Part shown: positions 26,950 through 34,238 of the stretch, piece after piece
Numbering within the stretch: the stretch's first letter is position 1
Layout of the letters: every line of letters starts with the position of its first letter
Assembly: GCA_900547035.1 (NCBI GenBank)
Contig: URFM01000020.1
Location: 1 to 55,922, forward strand
Source: an uncultured Clostridium sp.
Lineage (GTDB): Bacteria; Bacillota; Clostridia; Lachnospirales; Lachnospiraceae
Length of the DNA stretch: 55,922 nt
Reading direction: 5' to 3'
The notes under the pieces: generated by a model
What the model was told of the DNA's origin: nothing
Databases searched by the model: none
The model's input: the letters and a program-made list of their open reading frames with translations, nothing else
Translations under genes and position numbers: made by a program

Positions 26950-28323
26950 ATGAGTTTGGAAGTTGCGATTGGATTGGTCTTAATTGCAGCCTTTGTGGTG
27001 ACGATTTTTAAACGATGGTTCAGCCCTTATGCGGCTCTGGTGTTTGTGCCGCTGGTATGCGGGCTGGTCTACTGCGCGATGAGCGGGCAGTCCCTGCTGA
27101 CCGTATTTGACTGGATTTATGACGGCGTATTTTACGCAGTGAACGAGGAGGGAGGCGTGACGCCGGGAACCACCCGTTCCGCCCTGATGGTGCTGTTCGC
27201 CTGCACCTACTTTACCATTATGATGAATGTGGGACTCTTTGACCCGCTGATTACGGGAACCATCCGTCTGGTAAAAGGGGACCCTCTGAAGATTGTAGTG
27301 GCCTCTACCCTGGTGGCGGCGGCTGTTTCACTGGATGGAGACGGCACGTCTACGGTGCTGATTACGACGGCCGCCTTTATGCCTTTGTATAAACAGTTTG
27401 GGATTAAAGGGGCTTATTTAGCGCTTTTGATTGCGCTGCCGACATCGGTTTTCAATATGACGCCCTGGGGAGGTCCATTGGCCAGGTGCCTTTCGGGATT
27501 AAATCTGGATGTATCTCAGCTGTTCCCTAAACTTCTTCCCGGTATGGCGGTTGTGATGGTATATGACGTATTCCTGGCGTATATGATTGGCCGCAAGGAG
27601 AGAGCACGTCTTGGTTACAGCCCGAAGAACGCTTCCAGTATTCCCCAGGAGAAGATAGAGGCGATGGTGCAGGCGGTGAAGGATAACAACGCGGAATTAA
27701 AGAGACCGAAGCTGGCCTTATATAATTTGATTGTAACTTTGGTGATTATGTATATGCTGGTCACAGGAATGGCAAATTCCGCTCTGCTTTTTATGGCGGG
27801 CATTGCAGCTGCCCTTTTTGTCAATTACGGATTTAATTTCAAGACCCAAAAGGACCGGCTGACGGAAGCTTTGGCAGAGGGAATGCCGGCATGCAGTATG
27901 ATTATCGCTTCCGGATTTTTTATGGGTATTTTAAATGGCAGCGGAATGACAACGGGAATCGCCGGATTTTTGGGACAGATTGTTCCTGCAAGTTCCTCCA
28001 ATCTGCTTCCTCTCTTTGCGGCGGTGGTCGGTATCCCCGGTCTGATTTTCCTGGGGCCGGATGCTTACTATTTTGGGGTACTGCCGGTATTGGCAACCCT
28101 AGCGGCGGAATATGGAATCAGCGCGGTTACCATGGGCGTAGCCGGTATGATGCCTCTTGCCACCTTCTACGCAACCCCTCTGACCGCATGGCTGTTTATT
28201 TTGTGCGAACGCTGTGAAGTGGAATTCGGCGATTATCAGAAACAGTTTTTAAAGATTTCCTTCCCTGCCTTTTTGATTTATGCAGTTGTATTTGCGCTGA
28301 CAGGCTCGCTCCCGCTATTCTGA
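26950..28323 (+). CDS. CitMHS-family organic acid transporter
   Basis: A 457-residue membrane protein with about 11-12 hydrophobic segments. The SLDGDGTSTVLITTAAF motif and NMTPWGGPLAR are characteristic of the CitMHS (citrate-Mg2+:H+ symporter) family, which carries metal-complexed citrate and related carboxylates. I start at ATG 26950, which has AGGAGGAAG directly upstream and lies after the promoter; the in-frame ATG 26851 precedes the promoter. It is followed 61 bp later by a hydrolase gene, suggesting uptake and ester hydrolysis of one compound. Confidence 0.88.
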   Translation: MSLEVAIGLVLIAAFVVTIFKRWFSPYAALVFVPLVCGLVYCAMSGQSLLTVFDWIYDGVFYAVNEEGGVTPGTTRSALMVLFACTYFTIMMNVGLFDPLITGTIRLVKGDPLKIVVASTLVAAAVSLDGDGTSTVLITTAAFMPLYKQFGIKGAYLALLIALPTSVFNMTPWGGPLARCLSGLNLDVSQLFPKLLPGMAVVMVYDVFLAYMIGRKERARLGYSPKNASSIPQEKIEAMVQAVKDNNAELKRPKLALYNLIVTLVIMYMLVTGMANSALLFMAGIAAALFVNYGFNFKTQKDRLTEALAEGMPACSMIIASGFFMGILNGSGMTTGIAGFLGQIVPASSSNLLPLFAAVVGIPGLIFLGPDAYYFGVLPVLATLAAEYGISAVTMGVAGMMPLATFYATPLTAWLFILCERCEVEFGDYQKQFLKISFPAFLIYAVVFALTGSLPLF

Positions 28324-28384
28324 TTGAGGTGAACTGCAGCTGGCGAGGATTGTTACGGTAAAACGAAAAAGAGGTGAGGAAGAG

Positions 28385-29299
28385 ATGAAAATTTGGAAAG
28401 ATTTAAAAGTTTCTCCGGAAGAGGAGAAACTGGTTGAGGAAATCCGGGCAGGAGGAATTGGAAAGAGCCTTCCGGAGGAGGCGCTGAAAGAGTTTCAGGT
28501 AGACTGGGAAGAAGATATTGAGATTGATACAAGGGCCGGAACGGCGCTGGTCCATATGTACTGGCCCAAAATGCAGGAGGGAGAGAAGATTCCGCTGCTG
28601 ATTAATATCCACGGCGGGGGCTTTGTAAAGGGAAGGAGGGACCAGGATATTGTATACTGCCGCAATATAGGCAGCCGTTTTGGCGGGGCGGTTGCGGATA
28701 TTGACTATGTTCCCGCCCCTGTTATGCGGTATCCGGGCCAGGTCTATGCCTGTTATGATGTCCTGCAATACTTTGGAAACCATGGAGAAGAAATGGGAAT
28801 CGATGTAAAGCGGATTGCCATGGGAGGACATTCAGCCGGAGGGACCCTGACGGCGGCAAGCATTTTGATGGCTATTGACCAGGGCGGTTTCCTTCCTGCT
28901 TTACAGATATTGGACTATGCGGGGCTGGATTTAAAAACGCCTGCTGCTGAAAAGAGAAATGCCGGCAGCAATCCCAGGATTCCTTTATGGAAATCAGAAT
29001 TTTATAACAAAATGTACGCTGACCCGGAGGATACGGGGGAGGTGTACTGCAGTCCGCTGCTGGCCTCAGACGAACAGCTGGCAAAAATGCCCCCCACATT
29101 GATTATATGCTGTGAAAACGATGTGTTTTGCGATGAAAACATCCGGTTTCAGAATCGTCTGATGAAGCAGGGAGTTCCGGTTTATGGAAAGTGTTTTCTT
29201 CACAGCAGCCACGGCTTCACCGTTCAGCGCCGGGATGAATATGCAGAGGCGGAGCAAATGATTTTAAATGCCTTGAACATGATGATGCAGACGGATTGA
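28385..29299 (+). CDS. Alpha/beta hydrolase (esterase/lipase, HSL-like)
   Basis: A 304-residue alpha/beta hydrolase of the hormone-sensitive-lipase type: oxyanion motif HGGGF beginning at H76, nucleophile S150 in GHSAGG, and the late catalytic histidine in SSHGF near residue 279. No signal peptide is seen, so it acts in the cytoplasm. Substrate is unknown; pairing with a carboxylate transporter suggests an ester or acylated carboxylate. A bidirectional terminator follows. Confidence 0.87.
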   Translation: MKIWKDLKVSPEEEKLVEEIRAGGIGKSLPEEALKEFQVDWEEDIEIDTRAGTALVHMYWPKMQEGEKIPLLINIHGGGFVKGRRDQDIVYCRNIGSRFGGAVADIDYVPAPVMRYPGQVYACYDVLQYFGNHGEEMGIDVKRIAMGGHSAGGTLTAASILMAIDQGGFLPALQILDYAGLDLKTPAAEKRNAGSNPRIPLWKSEFYNKMYADPEDTGEVYCSPLLASDEQLAKMPPTLIICCENDVFCDENIRFQNRLMKQGVPVYGKCFLHSSHGFTVQRRDEYAEAEQMILNALNMMMQTD

Positions 29300-29335
29300 G
29301 GGAAAAGGGACGTTTGGTGCTCATAGCAAGACAGC

Positions 29336-29373
29336 CAAAAAGGGATACCGCAGCAATGACGGCATCCCTTTTC
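29336..29373. terminator. Bidirectional terminator between the esterase and the minus-strand gene
   Basis: AAAAGGGATaCCG pairs with CGGcATCCCTTTT around a 9-base loop. A-run and T-run on the two sides allow use by both convergent transcripts. Confidence 0.85.
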
Positions 29374-29405
29374 GGCGTAAAAAGGAGAGTGTATTCGGAC
29401 TGGAG

Positions 29406-29831
29406 TCAGATTTTAGCTTTCTCGAGAGCCCGCTCAATGGCTCCCAGCAGAGCGGTGGAGGTATAGTGGGACTGGCTGGAATAGGTAAGATTTTCCAGGG
29501 ACTGGGTGCTGATGATTTGGTCGGAGAGCTCCTCCAGGGCCGGTTCCATCAGCGGATACATGGTGGTGACGGCTTCATTTAAGGGAACCAGGGAAATCGA
29601 GGTGATGGCGTTGGAGTCCACGGCCACCTGCACATTGACATCCTGGCTGCCAAGATTCAGAGAAGCGGTATAAACACCGGGTATGTAGCTTGCGGCCTGG
29701 GTTTCCTCGTCCTTTTTGGGACGGAACATAATCAGGCACAGGGCGATTAAGAGGACGGCCAGCCCAAGGAAAATACCCGTATAAATGATTTCCTTCATCC
29801 GAAGTACAATAATTTTTGTTTTCGAGCTCAT
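29406..29831 (-). CDS. Membrane-anchored protein with FMN-binding-like domain
   Basis: A 141-residue protein with a short cytoplasmic N-terminus, one transmembrane helix (about residues 15-36) and an extracytoplasmic domain that begins GVYTASLNLGSQDVNVQVAV and ITSISLVPLN. That pattern resembles small FMN-binding-type domains (RnfG/NqrC C-terminal type), but the flavin-attachment SGAT-like motif is not clear. GAGG lies 9 bases before the ATG. It is alone on its strand; function unknown. Confidence 0.65.
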   Translation of the reverse strand: MSSKTKIIVLRMKEIIYTGIFLGLAVLLIALCLIMFRPKKDEETQAASYIPGVYTASLNLGSQDVNVQVAVDSNAITSISLVPLNEAVTTMYPLMEPALEELSDQIISTQSLENLTYSSQSHYTSTALLGAIERALEKAKI

Positions 29832-30224
29832 AGGCAGAACCTCGAGGGGGATTTGTTACAGCTTATGTAAGAACAGGGGAAAATATACCAGGCGGCCATG
29901 GAAGCTTTCTCGTAGATGTGAAGGTACCGAACAGTTACATTCGGGATAAAAAAGGAGGAGGCCGGAAAGTTATCTTCCCGGCCAGAGTATTATGAAAAAA
30001 AGTCTTGTAAGCATTAGCTCTTTACATGTTTTATTGTATGGGGAAAATATGAGGAGAGTTTTAGAAAACTGTAACGGTTTTATGAACAGAGTGTAAATTT
30101 ACTGTGATGAGTAATGAAAGGGGACTTTTGGCAGCGGAATACAGGAAAATCAGTTGTTAGTTTTTGGTTGGTTGTTATAATAAAAGTGTTAGGGTTTATA
30201 TAATGAGGGAGAGGTGGCATGTAA
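29832..30224. other. Intergenic region with a hairpin and a rightward promoter
   Basis: There is no credible gene here. It contains a GGCCGG/CCGGCC hairpin at 29960-29983 which, read on the minus strand, is followed by TCCTCCTTTTTTA and so looks like a leftward terminator or attenuator ahead of the minus-strand gene. A motif GTGAAGGTACCGAACA lies near 29918. The right half is AT-rich and carries the promoter annotated separately. Confidence 0.5.
30154..30181 (+). promoter_or_regulatory. Promoter of the frameshifted small gene
   Basis: TTGTTA at 30154-30159 and TATAAT at 30176-30181, spacer 16 bp, followed by a purine-rich RBS region (GGGAGAGGTGG) before ATG 30225. Confidence 0.6.
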
Positions 30225-30570
30225 ATGAAGGTGGAAAATCTGAATAAAATAACGAAAATGTCACGGTTTGAGGACGATTGGAATGGAACAGGAGGAAAGG
30301 CGTTTTCTCCAAATGCAATTTTTCTTTTCAGTATGGTTATTGAGATGCTGGAAAAACAACCCGAGATTGCGCCAACTGGGCGTAATAGTCTATTGCTGCA
30401 GTATGAATTTAGAGGATAAAAGTTTGCTGGCCTTTGAACTTAGCGAAGATAAAGCTGAAAAAGTATATATACCTATGGGAGACTATTCTTTAGTTCAAAC
30501 GGAAGAAATTACAGAGGATATAGGTAAAAGGATAAAGGAGAACGTAGAGAAATTTTATGGACTTAGATAA
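30225..30570 (+). pseudogene. Small conserved-looking protein broken by a +1 frameshift
   Basis: Two overlapping frames read as one protein. Residues from ATG 30225 (FEDDWNGTGGKAFSPNAI, then IAPTGRNSLLLQYE) end at a stop at 30419, while the next frame continues the same theme (LEDKSLLAFELSEDKA, to ...KFYGLR) and ends at 30570. Dropping one base near 30411 (GAATTTAGAG to GAATTTGAG) fuses them into about 114 residues. Good promoter and RBS precede it. Function unknown; a sequencing error, a recent mutation, or programmed shifting could explain it. Confidence 0.65.
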
Positions 30571-30588
30571 TATTGTAAAAAAGGAGGG

Positions 30589-30610
30589 GCCGGCAGGGGG
30601 GACTGCCGGC
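30589..30610 (+). terminator. Hairpin after the frameshifted gene
   Basis: GCCGGCAG pairs with CTGCCGGC around a GGGGGA loop; only two T residues follow, so terminator strength is uncertain. Confidence 0.45.
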
Positions 30611-30731
30611 TTGAGTATGAAAAGCTTTATGTTGAAAAGGCCATCGCCTTGTACGATTATTAGTATAGCGGGAGAATATGACCAAAGTTTGAGCGCGGAA
30701 TAAAGAAATCATAAAAAAGTTAAAGAAATTT

Positions 30732-31631
30732 CTAATTTTCCGTTACGGATTTGGGAATTACAAATTCCACTGCGCCCATGTAGCCAGGGGCTACCTCATA
30801 CTCGTCAAAGACGATGACCAGCTCCCCATTGGAATTGAAGTAAAAATTTTCCTGCCCGGTCAGTCCCTTAAAATCGAAATCCGGCATGTCGCTGTCCAGA
30901 AAATAGGAAATCTGGGAATCCGCTGCCATCTGAGCGCGCATCTGCTCCTTGATATTGTTGCTGACTGCATCCAGCCTGCCGGAATCATTTCCCAGAACAT
31001 CCAAAAGGGAGAGAATTTCTCCGGTCTTCCGGTCAATGGTAAAAATTTTCACATACTGCGCGCCGCTGGCCATGGTTATGGTGGTATTGATTCGGATGGA
31101 CAGATACCGGTCCGTATCCGCCACCACCTCGTAGGAGGAATCCATGGAATAATGGCCTTCCTGCCCCTGACTTGCTGCCACTTCTTTTTCATAGAGGGCG
31201 ATCAGCTCCTGGGCATATTCTTCAATGGAACGGTTGACGGCTTCCTGTCCGGCGCCGCCGTCCGTTACCTGGGGAATGGAAATATTAGCCTGATAGCCGT
31301 TTTGTTCATCTTCAAAGGTCCGGAAGGTCACCACTTTCGCAATAGAGCTTATGACAGGAATCTGCTCCATGGCCTGGGCAGTGACGGGACTGACATTTGC
31401 TAAAATGGTAATGGCCGCTGCCGCTGCCGCCGCGGTGGCTGCGGTGGGGCGGAGAATGCGCAGCAGACGCCTGTGCGCTGTCTTTGGCTTTTCCTTTGTC
31501 CCCTCTCCGGCGGAGGCTTCATGGGCCTGCCTGATTCCCTGGCGGATGCGTTCCTTCGCTTCCGGGGGAACGGGGATGCTTTTATATTCTTTTTTCAAAC
31601 TTTCCAATGTGGAGAAATCGTATTCTTTCAT
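30732..31631 (-). CDS. RsiV-like anti-sigma factor (DUF3298/DUF4163 type)
   Basis: A 299-residue single-pass membrane protein: cytoplasmic N-terminus that would hold the sigma factor, a transmembrane helix after the Ala-rich run near residue 75, and an extracytoplasmic domain (NGYQANISIPQV, TMASGAQYVKIFTIDRKTGEILSLLDVLG, ending in EVAPGYMGAVEFVIP) typical of DUF3298, the RsiV sensor domain. In Bacillus, RsiV binds lysozyme and is then cleaved. I start at ATG 31631 (AGGAG 9 bases upstream), which excludes a 34-residue extension overlapping the sigma gene end. It follows the sigma gene by 23 bp. Confidence 0.85.
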   Translation of the reverse strand: MKEYDFSTLESLKKEYKSIPVPPEAKERIRQGIRQAHEASAGEGTKEKPKTAHRRLLRILRPTAATAAAAAAAITILANVSPVTAQAMEQIPVISSIAKVVTFRTFEDEQNGYQANISIPQVTDGGAGQEAVNRSIEEYAQELIALYEKEVAASQGQEGHYSMDSSYEVVADTDRYLSIRINTTITMASGAQYVKIFTIDRKTGEILSLLDVLGNDSGRLDAVSNNIKEQMRAQMAADSQISYFLDSDMPDFDFKGLTGQENFYFNSNGELVIVFDEYEVAPGYMGAVEFVIPKSVTEN

Positions 31632-31654
31632 TTCGCATAGCTCCTTTCCTGAAT

Positions 31655-32125
31655 TCAGCCTGCCAGGTCCAGACGCAGCTTCTTGAGAGCGCGGTATAGA
31701 CGGGCTTTGATAGTATTTAAATTTTCGCCGCAAATCTGGGCAATTTCTTCCAGCTTCCTGTCCTCAAAATATCGGAGAATCAGAACGGTTCGGCTTTTTT
31801 CATCCAGGGCCATTACCAGGCTGATCAGATCTGTGTCCGAATAGCGGTCCTCCCAGACCGGGTCCGGAAGGGAATCAGTGGTTTCTTCGCGGCGGTATTT
31901 CCGGATAAAATCCAGAGCGGTGTTGATGACAATCCGGTACAGCCAGGTGGACAGATATTCCGGATTTTTTACGGAGCCGCACTCCGTAATGGCCCGGCAG
32001 GCACTTTCCTGAACAATGTCCAGAGCGTCTGACTCATTGCGCACATAGGAGTAGGCCAGCCGGTAATAAGATTCATAATTTTCCAACAGCAGCTTTTCAG
32101 CCGCGGCCTGTATATTGGAATTCAT
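31655..32125 (-). CDS. ECF-type RNA polymerase sigma factor (SigV-like)
   Basis: A 156-residue sigma-70 family protein with only regions 2 (LAYSYVRNESDALDIVQESACRAI and WLYRIVINTALDFIRKYRR) and 4 (LDEKSRTVLILRYFEDRKLEEIAQI, with NTIKARLYRALKKLR as -35 recognition helix). The gene is paired with an RsiV-like anti-sigma gene, the arrangement of the Bacillus lysozyme-responsive SigV system. An ECF promoter of the type these sigmas recognise lies immediately upstream, so autoregulation is likely. Confidence 0.9.
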   Translation of the reverse strand: MNSNIQAAAEKLLLENYESYYRLAYSYVRNESDALDIVQESACRAITECGSVKNPEYLSTWLYRIVINTALDFIRKYRREETTDSLPDPVWEDRYSDTDLISLVMALDEKSRTVLILRYFEDRKLEEIAQICGENLNTIKARLYRALKKLRLDLAG

Positions 32126-32159
32126 TCTGGGGGGCCTCCTTTATCTTTACTTCTATCTA

Positions 32160-32189
32160 TTAGACGTCCCATAAGAAGAAAAAGTTGCA
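32160..32189 (-). promoter_or_regulatory. ECF (SigV-type) autoregulatory promoter
   Basis: On the minus strand TGCAAC (32189-32184) is followed after 17 bp by CGTCTAA (32166-32160). This AAC...CGTC pattern is that of extracytoplasmic-function sigma promoters. It lies 35 bp before the sigma gene start. Confidence 0.8.
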
Positions 32190-32199
32190 GAGGGACGGA

Positions 32200-32228
32200 T
32201 TGTTTTTTGAAGTAATCAATGGTATAGT
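32200..32228 (+). promoter_or_regulatory. Sigma-A promoter of the amidase gene
   Basis: TTGTTT at 32200-32205 and TATAGT at 32223-32228, spacer 17 bp, divergent from the ECF promoter with 10 bp between the -35 elements. Confidence 0.6.
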
Positions 32229-32276
32229 GTGTATAAATCAGCTTACTTAAGAGAATATGCGAAAAGGTGACAGACC

Positions 32277-33152
32277 ATGAGAGAAGAGAGAAATACCAGC
32301 GTGAATTTGGAACAGGATAGCGAGCCCGGGGCTGCGCAAACTCTTCAGACACCCGGAAGAAGCGATGGAACCAGAGGCCGGGGAATTTCCAGAAGCCGGA
32401 AAGCGGCCAGAGGCCGAAGAACATCGGAAATCCGGGAAAACGCTGAAAAACGGGATAACTCCGTCAGCAGGGAAGGCACAAAAAGACGTTCCGGGAGAAG
32501 AAGAATATCCATACCGGTTATACTTCTGGCCCTGGCAGTAGGGTTTGGAGCCGGTTTTGGAACGGGATGGCTGAAGTGGGAATATGAGCGGCCCTATACA
32601 GTAGACCTGAAAGCGGTGGAAGTGCCTGCCTGGGTGGAGCAGGATTTCATCCGAAAAAATATTTTTTCCAGACCGGATGTAAGCTTGAAAAGGGTGAACA
32701 GCATTGTAATTCACTATGTAGCCAATCCTGGCTCAACCGCCCAGGCCAACCGGGATTATTTTGATGGTTTGGCGGATCAGGACCCGGAGGCAGGCGGCAC
32801 TTCCGCCAGCGCCCATTTCGTGGTTGGGCTGGAAGGCGAGGTGATCCAGTGCATTCCGGTAACAGAGATGGCCTATGCCGCCGCTCCCAGAAATGACGAC
32901 ACCATCTCCATTGAAAACTGCCACCCGGACGACAGCGGCTCCTTTAATCAGGCCACCTATGATTCCCTGGTAAAGCTGACTGCATGTCTTTGCAGCCAGC
33001 TGCACCTGACGGAGAAGGATGTGATTCGTCATTATGACGTAAGCGGCAAGGAATGCCCGAAGTACTATGTGGAGCATGAGGATGAATGGCGGCAGTTTCA
33101 GGAGGATGTAAAAAACGCAATGAAGGAAAAATCCTGGCTGCAGGAGGCCTGA
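32277..33152 (+). CDS. Membrane-anchored N-acetylmuramoyl-L-alanine amidase (Amidase_2/PGRP domain)
   Basis: A 291-residue cell-wall hydrolase. The N-terminal 75 residues are Arg/Ser/Gly-rich and probably cytoplasmic, followed by one transmembrane helix (about 78-98) and an external Amidase_2 domain with zinc ligand H146 (VIHYVANPG) and the HYDVSGKECPKYY motif carrying the second histidine and the zinc-binding cysteine. It cuts the stem peptide from N-acetylmuramic acid. It is transcribed divergently from the SigV/RsiV-like pair, suggesting a shared link to wall stress, and converges on hisJ with a 6-bp gap. Confidence 0.88.
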   Translation: MREERNTSVNLEQDSEPGAAQTLQTPGRSDGTRGRGISRSRKAARGRRTSEIRENAEKRDNSVSREGTKRRSGRRRISIPVILLALAVGFGAGFGTGWLKWEYERPYTVDLKAVEVPAWVEQDFIRKNIFSRPDVSLKRVNSIVIHYVANPGSTAQANRDYFDGLADQDPEAGGTSASAHFVVGLEGEVIQCIPVTEMAYAAAPRNDDTISIENCHPDDSGSFNQATYDSLVKLTACLCSQLHLTEKDVIRHYDVSGKECPKYYVEHEDEWRQFQEDVKNAMKEKSWLQEA

Positions 33153-33158
33153 CTTTCC

Positions 33159-33968
33159 CTAAAGGGGAAGAAACTCCGGCTTCCGCTCATGAAATACGGC
33201 GTAATGGGTGAAGCCGCATTCCAGAAGAATCTGGCGGCAGCGGTCAAAGTCGTAGCCTAAACGAGCCGGCTGATGCGCGTCAGAGCCGATGGTAATGATT
33301 TCTCCGCCCAGCTCACGATATCGGGACAGAACCTGCCGGCAGGGATTGGGCTCAGGAAGGCCGTAGGCCAGGCCGCCGCTGTTGCACTCGATGCCCTTCC
33401 CATGCTCAATCAGGCATTTGAGCATCTCGTCGATGATCGGAGCGTACCGGTTATAGTCGTAGAAGCGGTGAGGGCATGGGGCGTAGCGGATGACGTAGTC
33501 CAGATGACCGTACACGTCAAAACAGGACCAGAGACTGTGGATTCGATTCAGAGAAACAGTAAAAAATCGCTCCAAAGCCTTATCTGTGGTGGTTCTTTGC
33601 CAGAAAGAGGCGTCGTACGGATCCATCCGGTCCACATAATGGCTGGAGCCAATGACAAAGTCAAAGCAGGAGCCGTACTGAGCGATAAACTCCTTTAAAT
33701 AGCCCTGAATATGATTTTGAAGGCCAAGTTCCAGGCCGATATTCAGCCGGATACGGTCCTGGTATTCTTCCTTCAGTTCATTCAAAGTTTTTAAATAGGA
33801 AGGAATATCTAAATTGAAGTCAATACCGCTGAAATCGGAATCGTAGTCATGGTGATCGGTGATGCACATTTCCTTCATTCCCAAGCGGATGGCCTGTTCG
33901 ATCTGACCACGAACCGGCGCCTCGGAATCCCCGGAAAATTCAGTGTGTAAATGAAAATCGCAGATCAT
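33159..33968 (-). CDS. hisJ: HisJ-family PHP-domain histidinol-phosphatase
   Basis: A 269-residue PHP-fold metal-dependent phosphatase. Metal-binding motifs are H6-x-H8 (DFHLHTEFSGD), ITDHHDYD, the GLELGLQ stretch, FVIGSSHYVD, and a C-terminal GSDAH. In histidine synthesis such enzymes make histidinol; other PHP phosphatases share these motifs, so substrate is moderately certain. No other his gene is nearby. RBS AAGGGAG precedes the ATG. Confidence 0.82.
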   Translation of the reverse strand: MICDFHLHTEFSGDSEAPVRGQIEQAIRLGMKEMCITDHHDYDSDFSGIDFNLDIPSYLKTLNELKEEYQDRIRLNIGLELGLQNHIQGYLKEFIAQYGSCFDFVIGSSHYVDRMDPYDASFWQRTTTDKALERFFTVSLNRIHSLWSCFDVYGHLDYVIRYAPCPHRFYDYNRYAPIIDEMLKCLIEHGKGIECNSGGLAYGLPEPNPCRQVLSRYRELGGEIITIGSDAHQPARLGYDFDRCRQILLECGFTHYAVFHERKPEFLPL

Positions 33969-34038
33969 AACAATCTCCCTTGTGTTTGTTTTGAATCACT
34001 ATATGCCAACTATATCACAACCGGCATAAAAACGGAAG

Positions 34039-34083
34039 TCCCCGGAATCAGAATCTGAAAGGAAATGGTTCCGGGGATTTTTG
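34039..34083 (+). terminator. Terminator-like hairpin between hisJ and the recombinase
   Basis: TCCCCGGAA pairs with TTCCGGGGA around a 21-base loop and is followed on the plus strand by TTTTT. No plus-strand gene ends just before it, so it may insulate the recombinase promoter from upstream antisense transcription. Confidence 0.55.
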
Positions 34084-34114
34084 CGCCCACTTTCAGAAAA
34101 AAATCCCCCCATAC

Positions 34115-34142
34115 TTTGCTGCCGGCGCTGTTGGGGTATAAT
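34115..34142 (+). promoter_or_regulatory. Promoter of the tyrosine recombinase gene
   Basis: A consensus TATAAT at 34137-34142 with a weak TTTGCT -35 at 34115-34120 (spacer 16). It would give a leader of about 90 nt before ATG 34239. Confidence 0.5.
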
Positions 34143-34153
34143 CGGACAAAAGA

Positions 34154-34190
34154 ACTGGCGCATAAAAGTGCATTGCAGCCGGTTTTTTTT
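34154..34190 (+). terminator. Attenuator-like terminator in the recombinase leader
   Basis: ACTGGC pairs with GCCGGT, with an inner GCA/TGC stem, and is directly followed by seven more T residues. It lies between the recombinase promoter and its start codon, so only read-through transcripts would express the recombinase. Confidence 0.5.
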
Positions 34191-34238
34191 ACAAGACTGG
34201 GAATAATGAAAAGGACTACTAGAAAGGAAAGGACTGCA

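Noticed and set aside
34065..34238. Long N-terminal extension of the tyrosine recombinase
   Set aside because: The extension spans the promoter and leader hairpin and has no core-binding-domain similarity; ATG 34239 has the better RBS.
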